The translations under genes were made by a program, and so were the position numbers. From contig NZ_BAAADJ010000022.1 of NCBI RefSeq assembly GCF_039522365.1, positions 124,001-188,000 of the forward strand: a stretch of 64,000 nucleotides of DNA, read 5' to 3'. Shown one piece after another: positions 57,396 through 64,000 of the stretch; the first letter of the stretch is position 1, and every line of letters begins with the position of its first letter. This DNA comes from Bacillus carboniphilus. GTDB taxonomy: Bacteria; Bacillota; Bacilli; Bacillales; JC228. The notes beneath the pieces were generated by a model. It had not been told where the DNA came from. It searched no databases and saw only the letters and a program-made list of their open reading frames with translations.

Positions 57396-58289
57396 ATGAC
57401 GGAGCTTGGTAATCGACTGCGAGAAGCCAGGGAGGCAAAGGGTTTATCGCTTGAAGATTTACAAGAAATAACGAAAATTCAAAAGAGATATTTAGTCGGC
57501 ATTGAAGAAGGAAACTACGCTCCGATGCCTGGGAACTTTTATGTTCGTGCCTTTATTAAACAGTATGCAGAAGCAGTAGGGCTGGAACCAGAAGAAATTT
57601 TTCACGAATATGCAAGTGAAATACCGACGAGCCACCAAGATGACTTACCCGAGCAACTGTCACGTGTTCAAACAAGAAAAACTGGGCCAGTTAGTCATTC
57701 AAAGGTCTTTGATATTATTCCTAAGCTTCTTGTTGGGATTTTTGTAATTGGTGCTGCCATTGGAATCTGGTTTCTTTTCCAATCTATTGCTGGGGATGAT
57801 AACCCTGATTCCGTTTCTGATCAATCAGGTGACGAGACAAACTTTGATGAGCAAGTAGGAATTAACGATGAAAATCCGGACGCTGGCAAAGACGACGAGG
57901 AAGATCCTGCTGATGAGGAGCCAATCGAAGAGGAGCCTGAAGAAGAGCCTGCTCCTGAGCCTGTTATTGAAAGCGTAGGGGTAAATGGTACTACATCATC
58001 CTATGTGTTGAAAAATGCTGAACAGTTCACTGTTGAAGTAAGCTCTACGGGGAGAACATGGGTACAAATTAAGGGCGCAGACAATACGGTCTACTTTTCT
58101 GGAGAATTGGCTGAAGGTCAATCCTCAAGTCATGATGTGACAGAAAATAGTCCTGTTAATATCCGTATGGGATTTGCACCTGACACACAAGTAAAAGTAA
58201 ATGGCATCCCGGTAGAATTTCAATTACCAGCAGCAGACAATCATACTCAAAACATGATTATTCAATTCGAACCAACCCCAGCACAATAG
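57396..58289 (+). CDS. rodZ: RodZ (YmfM), cell-shape protein
   Basis: 297 residues from ATG 57396, with TAGGTGG 5 bp upstream; the longer frame from 57387 overlaps that site. N-terminal HTH_25 (LGNRLREAREAKGLSLEDLQ; FYVRAFIKQYAEAVGL), one membrane helix near 108-127, a long acidic Pro/Glu/Asp linker and a C-terminal beta domain (DUF4115). It links MreB filaments to the wall machinery. A small terminator follows. Confidence 0.93.
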   Translation: MTELGNRLREAREAKGLSLEDLQEITKIQKRYLVGIEEGNYAPMPGNFYVRAFIKQYAEAVGLEPEEIFHEYASEIPTSHQDDLPEQLSRVQTRKTGPVSHSKVFDIIPKLLVGIFVIGAAIGIWFLFQSIAGDDNPDSVSDQSGDETNFDEQVGINDENPDAGKDDEEDPADEEPIEEEPEEEPAPEPVIESVGVNGTTSSYVLKNAEQFTVEVSSTGRTWVQIKGADNTVYFSGELAEGQSSSHDVTENSPVNIRMGFAPDTQVKVNGIPVEFQLPAADNHTQNMIIQFEPTPAQ

Positions 58290-58312
58290 TCATCTTTTAG
58301 ATGGCTATTTTT
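58286..58312 (+). terminator. Terminator after rodZ
   Basis: ATAGTCATC pairs with GATGGCTAT (one G-T) around TTTTA, followed by TTTTTT. Confidence 0.85.
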
Positions 58313-58436
58313 TGCGTTGGAGAAAAATAAGAAACTTTGGGTAAAATAGGGTTTGCAGTGGCTAAGTTTTCGTTTATATTATAAAATTCATACGTACATA
58401 GGAAAACTAAGGTTAAAAGTATTAGGAGGCTTTTTT

Positions 58437-59012
58437 GTGAATTTACCGAATAAAATTACCGTATCCAGAATATTACTTATCCCAATCTTTATGATCATCA
58501 TGTACATGGATTCATGGGGATCCTTCCATTTGGGAGAAGTAGAACTACCTGTCAATCACTTTGTTGGGGCGCTTATTTTTATCCTTGCATCCACGACAGA
58601 TTGGGTAGATGGTTATTATGCTAGAAAATATAATTTAGTTACAAATCTTGGGAAATTTTTAGACCCACTTGCCGATAAACTACTGGTTTCTGCTGCTTTT
58701 ATTATTTTAGTAGAACTGGGTTACGCTGCATCCTGGATTATTATCATCATTATAAGCCGTGAGTTTGCAGTCACTGGACTTCGCTTAATCCTAGCTGGAG
58801 AAGGGGAAGTAGTAGCGGCGGGGATGTTAGGAAAAATAAAAACATGGGCTCAAATTATAGCGATTTCTGCTCTTTTACTACATAACCTTCCTTTTGAATG
58901 GATTCATATCCCGTTTGCAACGATTGCGCTTTGGGTGGCATTGATTTTTACAGTGTGGTCAGGCTGGGATTATTTCTATAAGAATCGTCAAGTTTTATTG
59001 AACTCAAAATAA
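58437..59012 (+). CDS. pgsA: CDP-diacylglycerol-glycerol-3-phosphate 3-phosphatidyltransferase
   Basis: 191 residues from GTG 58437, with AGGAGG 7 bp upstream; the frame opens earlier without a site. The CDP-alcohol phosphotransferase motif is complete: DWVDGYYAR, eight residues, G, then KFLDPLADK. Four to six membrane helices. It makes phosphatidylglycerol phosphate from the product of CdsA. Confidence 0.96.
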   Translation: MNLPNKITVSRILLIPIFMIIMYMDSWGSFHLGEVELPVNHFVGALIFILASTTDWVDGYYARKYNLVTNLGKFLDPLADKLLVSAAFIILVELGYAASWIIIIIISREFAVTGLRLILAGEGEVVAAGMLGKIKTWAQIIAISALLLHNLPFEWIHIPFATIALWVALIFTVWSGWDYFYKNRQVLLNSK

Positions 59013-59024
59013 GGACTGATGACA

Positions 59025-60266
59025 ATGCTTAGAGGGGAAATATTAGCGGTTGGCACAGAACTATTGCTTGGACAGATTGCCAATACAAATGCACAATATA
59101 TCTCAAAGAAACTGGCTGAGATGGGGATTTCTTGTTTTCATCATAGTGTCGTAGGTGACAATCCAGACAGATTAGAAGACACAATGAAAATAGCGATGAA
59201 TCGCTCTAATTTAATCATACTAACAGGTGGATTAGGCCCAACTAAAGATGATTTAACCAAAGAAACGATTGCCAAACTGTTCGGACGCACATTGGTAATG
59301 GACAGTAAGGCGTTGACCTACATTGAAGACTACTTTTCTAAAAAAGGTAGAACGATGACGGAAAATAATAAAAAACAAGCCCTAGTCATCGAAGGCTGTG
59401 AAGTGTTTCCGAACGATCAGGGGATGGCACCTGGGATGTTAGTATCAGAAGGCGGGACTCATGTGATCCTGTTACCTGGTCCACCAAAAGAAATGCAACC
59501 CATGTTTGAAAGCTATGTTCAGCCCACTTTAATGCGGATTGCTGGAAAATCTATGAGCATTCATTCTCGCGTTCTTCGTTTTTTTGGAATCGGGGAAGCT
59601 CAATTAGAAACAGTGGTTTCAGACTTAATTGATAGTCAAACGAACCCTACGATTGCCCCTTTAGCATCTGATGGGGAAGTGACGCTACGATTAACCGCGT
59701 TTACAGATAGTAAGGAAAAAGCTGTACCGATGTTGGATGAAGTGGAAGAGAAAATTCAAGCTAGAGTCGGTCAGTTCCTTTATGGCTATGATGATACGAG
59801 TTTGTTCCTTGAATTGAAGAAGTTGCTGGAGGAAAAACGTTGGACGCTCTCATGTGCTGAAAGTCTGACGGGTGGTTTGTTCCAAGGAGAGTATTGTTCC
59901 ATGTCTGGTGCTAGCCAGACCTTTGTCGGCGGCGTTGTGTCCTATACGAATGATGTGAAGCAAATGCTGCTTGCGGTTCGTCCGGAGACATTAGCCTCGT
60001 ATGGTGCTGTCAGTGAGCCATGTGCCATTGAAATGGCCAAAGGGGTCATGAGGCAAACAGGAAGTGATGTTGGTTTGAGTTTTACAGGTGTAGCGGGACC
60101 AGATCCGCTAGATGGTCAGCCGCCGGGTACGGTTTTTATTGGGATGGCGGATAAAAGCGGTCGTACGAATTGTGTGAAGCTTGAGCTAACAGGACATCGG
60201 AATGTGGTGCGCCAACGGACGTGTAAGCATGGGGCATATCAGCTGATGAAGTGGTTAGGGGAGTAG
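59025..60266 (+). CDS. cinA: CinA, competence/damage-inducible protein (NMN deamidase type)
   Basis: 413 residues from ATG 59025, 9 bp after AAGGA; ATG 59019 is in frame but too close. The N-terminal MoCF-like domain (AVGTELLLGQIANTNAQYIS; LTGGLGPTKDD; LLPGPPKEMQPMF) is followed by the C-terminal CinA domain (CAESLTGGLFQ; SFTGVAGPDPLDGQPPGTVFIG). CinA C-domains deamidate NMN or relate to pyridine-nucleotide recycling; in Bacillus it is co-regulated with recA. Here a terminator and 757-bp gap separate it from recA. Confidence 0.94.
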   Translation: MLRGEILAVGTELLLGQIANTNAQYISKKLAEMGISCFHHSVVGDNPDRLEDTMKIAMNRSNLIILTGGLGPTKDDLTKETIAKLFGRTLVMDSKALTYIEDYFSKKGRTMTENNKKQALVIEGCEVFPNDQGMAPGMLVSEGGTHVILLPGPPKEMQPMFESYVQPTLMRIAGKSMSIHSRVLRFFGIGEAQLETVVSDLIDSQTNPTIAPLASDGEVTLRLTAFTDSKEKAVPMLDEVEEKIQARVGQFLYGYDDTSLFLELKKLLEEKRWTLSCAESLTGGLFQGEYCSMSGASQTFVGGVVSYTNDVKQMLLAVRPETLASYGAVSEPCAIEMAKGVMRQTGSDVGLSFTGVAGPDPLDGQPPGTVFIGMADKSGRTNCVKLELTGHRNVVRQRTCKHGAYQLMKWLGE

Positions 60267-60275
60267 AGCGGGGAG

Positions 60276-60309
60276 AGGTCAGATCCTGTGGGGGGTCTGA
60301 CCTTTTTTT
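60276..60309 (+). terminator. Terminator after cinA
   Basis: AGGTCAGA pairs with TCTGACCT around a G-rich loop, followed by TTTTTT. Confidence 0.88.
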
Positions 60310-60372
60310 ATGGGGAAGGGTTTGGTGGCTGTGTCGAGGGTGGGGAAGCTGCGGCTGAAGCAAGGTGGCGTG

Positions 60373-60541
60373 GGCCGCACTCAATATGAAATATTCGCAC
60401 CAAAATCGAAGGTTAGCGCACTAAAAGTTCCTTTTTTCGCACTCAAACTAAGATTCACACTCAAATCGGATTTTTCGCACACAAAACAAGAAAAATGCAC
60501 TTAAATCTCCATTTTCGCACTCAAATTAGAATAATCGCACT
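60373..60541. repeat. Nine-copy TTTTCGCACTCAAA array after cinA
   Basis: CGCAC or its variant begins at 60376, 60396, 60417, 60438, 60456, 60476, 60496, 60516 and 60536: steps 20,21,21,18,20,20,20,20, the same series as the array after polC. Spacers are unlike those of the polC array. Confidence 0.93.
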
Positions 60542-60932
60542 AACCACCATCAAATATCCTATGCCAACAATTGTGACCCCCTCTAAATGAGTACCAACGT
60601 CATTTTTGATTAATAAACCTGTGAAAATTACCAAATTATCATTTGTTTAAATAAAACCTCACTAGAAAAATATAATTTTAATAAAAAATGATAGGTGAAT
60701 GAACAGCCGGCTTTTCAATTAACTTTTCCTCCAATTTTTCCTACTCTAACCGGAAATCTTACCCAACAGCTGTTTAGTAGACATGGTTGCTAGGTACCAA
60801 CTATAATGAAGACCTGCGTTTAATAGTCAGAATACTAATCAAAATAGAGTTTTCCAAGCCTTTTTTCGTTGAAAATGGTATTTTTCCTAGCTGATTTACC
60901 CATTTTCACGCAAAAATAGCGACCAAAATAAC
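60542..60932. other. AT-rich non-coding DNA upstream of recA
   Basis: I see no gene, terminator or repeat of note in this stretch; it runs from the array to the SOS box. Confidence 0.5.
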
Positions 60933-60946
60933 CGAATAGATGTTCG
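60933..60946. promoter_or_regulatory. LexA (SOS) box of recA
   Basis: CGAATAGATGTTCG matches the Bacillus SOS box CGAACNNNNGTTCG at nine of ten fixed bases. It lies 9 bp upstream of the -35 of the recA promoter. Confidence 0.8.
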
Positions 60947-60955
60947 ATTTTTCTC

Positions 60956-60984
60956 TTGGCAAATAGAATAAAAACCGTTATAGT
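60956..60984 (+). promoter_or_regulatory. Sigma-A promoter of recA
   Basis: TTGGCA at 60956-60961, 17-bp spacer, TATAGT at 60979-60984, 39 bp before the recA start. Confidence 0.75.
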
Positions 60985-61023
60985 AGAAGTAGATGTTAAG
61001 AAGATATTTGAGGAGGAAATTTA

Positions 61024-62058
61024 GTGAGCGATCGTCAAGCTGCCTTAGAAATGGCGTTAAAACAGATAGAAAAACAATTTGGAAAAGGCTCCATCATGAA
61101 ATTAGGGGAACAAACGGAAAGAAGAATTTCAACGGTTCCAAGTGGATCATTAGCACTGGATGTTGCACTCGGAGTGGGTGGATATCCACGTGGAAGAATC
61201 ATTGAAATTTACGGTCCAGAATCTTCTGGTAAAACAACAGTAGCATTGCATGCAATTGCTGAAGTTCAAGCTGATGGTGGACAAGCAGCATTTATCGATG
61301 CTGAGCACGCTTTGGATCCTGTGTATGCACAAAAACTAGGCGTAAATATCGATGAGTTACTACTGTCCCAACCAGATACAGGTGAACAAGCACTTGAAAT
61401 TGCTGAAGCTTTAGTACGTAGTGGTGCGGTTGACATTTTAGTTATTGACTCGGTTGCAGCACTTGTGCCAAAAGCTGAAATCGAAGGTGAGATGGGTGAC
61501 TCTCACGTCGGTCTTCAAGCTCGTTTAATGTCACAAGCCCTACGTAAACTATCTGGAGCAATCAACAAATCTAAAACGATTGCCATCTTCATTAACCAGA
61601 TTCGTGAAAAAGTTGGAGTTATGTTTGGAAATCCCGAGACAACTCCAGGAGGAAGAGCCCTTAAATTCTACTCTTCTGTCCGTCTAGAAGTTCGTCGTGC
61701 TGAACAATTAAAGCAGGGTAACGACATCATTGGTAACAAAACAAAGGTTAAAGTTGTTAAAAATAAAGTAGCGCCACCATTCCGTGTAGCAGAAGTTGAT
61801 ATCATGTACGGAGAAGGGATTTCTAAAGAAGGCGAAATCGTTGATATGGCAGCAGAGCTCGACATCATCCAAAAGAGTGGAGCATGGTATTCATATAATG
61901 AGGAGCGTCTAGGTCAGGGTCGTGAGAATGCGAAGCAGTACTTGAAAGAGAATCCTGATATCCGTTTAGAGGTTCAAATTAAGATTCGTGAACATTATGG
62001 TCTTGACGAGGCTAAAGTTGCACCTGAGGAAGATGGACAAGAAGAATTTAAACTATAA
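61024..62058 (+). CDS. recA: RecA recombinase
   Basis: 344 residues, GTG start with GAGGAGG upstream. Walker [10 protein letters not shown] near residue 65, [12 protein letters not shown], Walker B region [38 protein letters not shown] split by loop L2, and an acidic tail. It forms filaments on single-stranded DNA, drives strand exchange and triggers LexA self-cleavage, consistent with the SOS box upstream. Confidence 0.98.
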   Translation: MSDRQAALEMALKQIEKQFGKGSIMKLGEQTERRISTVPSGSLALDVALGVGGYPRGRIIEIYGPESSGKTTVALHAIAEVQADGGQAAFIDAEHALDPVYAQKLGVNIDELLLSQPDTGEQALEIAEALVRSGAVDILVIDSVAALVPKAEIEGEMGDSHVGLQARLMSQALRKLSGAINKSKTIAIFINQIREKVGVMFGNPETTPGGRALKFYSSVRLEVRRAEQLKQGNDIIGNKTKVKVVKNKVAPPFRVAEVDIMYGEGISKEGEIVDMAAELDIIQKSGAWYSYNEERLGQGRENAKQYLKENPDIRLEVQIKIREHYGLDEAKVAPEEDGQEEFKL

Positions 62059-62064
62059 TATGTA

Positions 62065-62098
62065 AAACGCAGGGAGTCTAGTTTCCCTGCGTTTTTTT
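62065..62098 (+). terminator. Terminator after recA
   Basis: A perfect 11-bp stem AAACGCAGGGA/TCCCTGCGTTT followed by TTTT. Confidence 0.93.
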
Positions 62099-62167
62099 AG
62101 AATAAAAATAGTAGACAAAAATGTCAGAAAAGTTGATAGGATTTACTAGTGCTACGCTAAGGATAAC

Positions 62168-62196
62168 TTGACATTGCAGTACCACAGATTTACAAT
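62168..62196 (+). promoter_or_regulatory. Sigma-A promoter of rny
   Basis: A consensus TTGACA at 62168-62173, 17-bp spacer, TACAAT at 62191-62196; transcription from about 62203 would give a leader near 177 nt. The rest of the 321-bp recA-rny gap holds only the recA terminator and small inverted repeats, TACATG/CATGTA (62322-62337) in the leader among them. Confidence 0.8.
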
Positions 62197-62379
62197 AAAT
62201 ATGTATATTTTTCAACATTTTCGTAAACATCACAAGCGTGATTATACGGATAATTGAAAGGGCTTTGCTTATTAACTTTTTTCGAGCCTAATAATGAAAA
62301 ATGTAAAAGAATTTGAAAGTGTACATGCCGACATGTATGAAAATTTGAAAACAAGTTCATAGCAAGAGGAGGTGAAACG

Positions 62380-63942
62380 ATGGATACTTTAACAATCATC
62401 ATCTCCATTTTGCTGGGCCTAATCGTTGGTAGTGTTGTTGGCTATATTTTAAGAAAAAATATTTACGAAGCGAAAGTAACTGGAGCAAAAAATGCTGCGA
62501 ACCAAATTCTTGAAGATGCGAAACGTGAAGCGGATTCTATTAAAAAGGAATCATTGCTAGAAGCGAAGGATGAAATCCATAAGCTTAGAACGGATGCTGA
62601 AAGAGAGGTTCGTGAGCGTAGAAGCGAGTTACAAAAACAGGAGAATCGCTTGCTCCATAAAGAAGAGAATCTAGATCGTAAAGATGAAACGTTGGATAAA
62701 CGTGAAACATTACTAGAAAAGAAGGAGGATTCTCTTAACCAAAGACAACAGCATATTGAAGAGATGGAAAGCAAAGTGGAAGAGATGGTGCGTAAAGGAC
62801 AAGCTGAGCTCGAGCGAATCTCTAGTATAACCAGAGAAGAAGCTAAAGCCATTATTCTAGACCGCATTGAGGCAGAGCTTGCTCATGATATTGCTTTCAT
62901 GGTGAAAGAAAGTGAGTCTAGAGCGAAGGAAGAATCCGATAAAAAGGCGAAAGAAATTCTTTCTCTTGCTGTACAACGTTGCGCAGCTGACCACGTTGCT
63001 GAAACGACCGTATCAGTCGTGAATCTACCAAATGATGAAATGAAAGGTCGAATTATTGGTCGTGAGGGCCGTAATATTCGAACACTTGAGACGTTGACAG
63101 GGATCGATTTGATTATCGATGATACCCCAGAAGCCGTCATTTTATCCGGTTTTGATCCGATTAGACGTGAAACAGCGCGTATTGCACTAGAAAAGCTTGT
63201 TCAGGACGGACGTATTCATCCGGCACGAATTGAAGAAATGGTAGATAAGGCAAGACGCGAAGTGGATGAGCATATTCGTGAAATTGGTGAACAAACAACA
63301 TTCGAAGTTGGCGTTCACGGAATACATCCAGACTTAATGAAGATTTTAGGACGTCTCAAATTCCGTACATCATATGGGCAAAACGTTCTAAAACATTCGA
63401 TGGAAGTTGCGAACTTGGCCGGACTACTTGCAGCTGAGCTAGGAGAAGATGTTACACTTGCGAAGCGAGCTGGCTTACTTCATGACATTGGTAAAGCCGT
63501 TGACCATGAAGTGGAAGGAAGTCACGTTGAGATTGGTGTAGAATTAACTACGAAGTATAAAGAGCATCCAGTTGTCATCAACAGTGTGGCATCCCACCAC
63601 GGTGACACTGAACCAACTTCTGTAATTGCCGTATTAGTTGCGGCAGCAGATGCCTTAAGCGCAGCGCGACCTGGAGCTAGAAGTGAAACACTTGAGAATT
63701 ACATCAAGCGACTTGAAAAACTGGAAGAGATTTCTGAATCCTACGATGGAGTAGAGAAGTCGTTCGCAATCCAGGCAGGACGTGAAATTAGAATTATGGT
63801 TAAACCTGATCTAATTGATGATCTCAGTGCACATCGACTAGCGAGAGATATTCGTAAACGCATTGAAGAGGAGCTGGATTACCCAGGTCACATCAAAGTG
63901 ACCGTCATTCGGGAAACCAGAGCCGTTGAATATGCTAAATAA
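62380..63942 (+). CDS. rny: Ribonuclease Y
   Basis: 520 residues. An N-terminal membrane helix (about 4-24), a long charged coiled coil (about 30-200), a KH domain ([19 protein letters not shown]) and an HD domain with H368-D369 ([12 protein letters not shown]). It is the membrane-bound endoribonuclease that starts mRNA decay in Bacillus. AGAGGAGGTGA precedes the ATG. A terminator follows at once. Confidence 0.97.
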   Translation: MDTLTIIISILLGLIVGSVVGYILRKNIYEAKVTGAKNAANQILEDAKREADSIKKESLLEAKDEIHKLRTDAEREVRERRSELQKQENRLLHKEENLDRKDETLDKRETLLEKKEDSLNQRQQHIEEMESKVEEMVRKGQAELERISSITREEAKAIILDRIEAELAHDIAFMVKESESRAKEESDKKAKEILSLAVQRCAADHVAETTVSVVNLPNDEMKGRIIGREGRNIRTLETLTGIDLIIDDTPEAVILSGFDPIRRETARIALEKLVQDGRIHPARIEEMVDKARREVDEHIREIGEQTTFEVGVHGIHPDLMKILGRLKFRTSYGQNVLKHSMEVANLAGLLAAELGEDVTLAKRAGLLHDIGKAVDHEVEGSHVEIGVELTTKYKEHPVVINSVASHHGDTEPTSVIAVLVAAADALSAARPGARSETLENYIKRLEKLEEISESYDGVEKSFAIQAGREIRIMVKPDLIDDLSAHRLARDIRKRIEEELDYPGHIKVTVIRETRAVEYAK

Positions 63943-63973
63943 AAGAAGCCGACTTGGTTCGGCTTCTTTTTTT
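63942..63973 (+). terminator. Terminator after rny
   Basis: A perfect 11-bp stem AAAGAAGCCGA/TCGGCTTCTTT followed by T-run. The last 27 bases of the window hold nothing I can call. Confidence 0.92.
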
Positions 63974-64000
63974 GTTGTGGTGGGATAGCCGTCATGTGTT

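Overview
The window is a contiguous chromosomal stretch from a motile, endospore-forming low-GC Bacillota, most likely a member of the Bacillaceae; I cannot fix the genus. Every gene I accept is on the + strand. Gene order follows the classic Bacillus ylx-ymx-ymf backbone: the end of the fla/che operon, then rpsB-tsf-pyrH-frr, uppS-cdsA-dxr-rseP-proS-polC, rimP-nusA-rnpM-ylxQ-infB-ylxP-rbfA-truB-ribF-rpsO-pnp, ylxY-mlpA-ymxH, dpaAB-asd-dapG-dapA, rnjB-tepA-ylzJ-spoIIIE, and finally ymfF-ymfH-ymfI-ymfJ-ymfK-rodZ-pgsA-cinA-recA-rny. No rRNA, tRNA, transposase, phage or CRISPR gene was seen.

Region by region: 1-7.5 kb holds chemotaxis (cheB, cheA, cheW, cheC, cheD), the motility sigma factor sigD, swrB and two small unrecognised genes. 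7.6-10.9 kb is translation and UMP kinase. 11.4-21.7 kb covers undecaprenyl phosphate, CDP-diacylglycerol and MEP-pathway steps, the site-2 protease RseP, prolyl-tRNA synthetase and the replicative polymerase PolC. 22.6-32.5 kb is the nusA-infB cluster through rpsO and pnp. 32.6-41.1 kb carries sporulation-linked genes and the diaminopimelate/dipicolinate block: Asd, DapG and DapA make the intermediate that DpaAB turns into spore dipicolinic acid. 41.2-46.4 kb has RNase J2, TepA and SpoIIIE. 46.6-52.3 kb is a GntR regulator next to a four-gene nucleoside-type BMP/ABC importer, a block I remember as lying elsewhere in B. subtilis. 52.6-64 kb has the YmfF/YmfH/YmfI set linked to EF-P modification, RodZ, PgsA, CinA, RecA with an SOS box, and RNase Y.

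The most unusual content is not coding. Six intergenic gaps each start with an intrinsic terminator and then carry an array of short repeats with near-constant spacing. There are four motif families: a 52-bp unit with TGTCCC/GGGACA arms (5 copies); a TTTTCGCACTCAAA-type motif every 20-21 bp (three loci, 9 copies each); an AGTTCTGAA motif every 21 bp (8 copies); and a TTTCCGATAG motif every 21 bp (9 and 6 copies). Periods of 20-21 and 52 bp are close to 2 and 5 turns of B-DNA. The two arrays after polC and cinA share the same irregular spacing series (20,21,21,18,20,20,20,20) although their spacers differ. I regard these post-terminator, helically phased arrays as the best candidate for something undescribed. 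Other signals are a hairpin that buries the tepA ribosome binding site, structured leaders before rpsB, rimP, rpsO and pnp, an 83-base G-free tract before dpaA, and YmfK as an ACT domain joined to a P-loop-like motif.

All positions, spacings and stems were counted by hand from the sequence; no searches or folding programs were run. Gene names rest on recognised motifs, recalled homologues and gene order.
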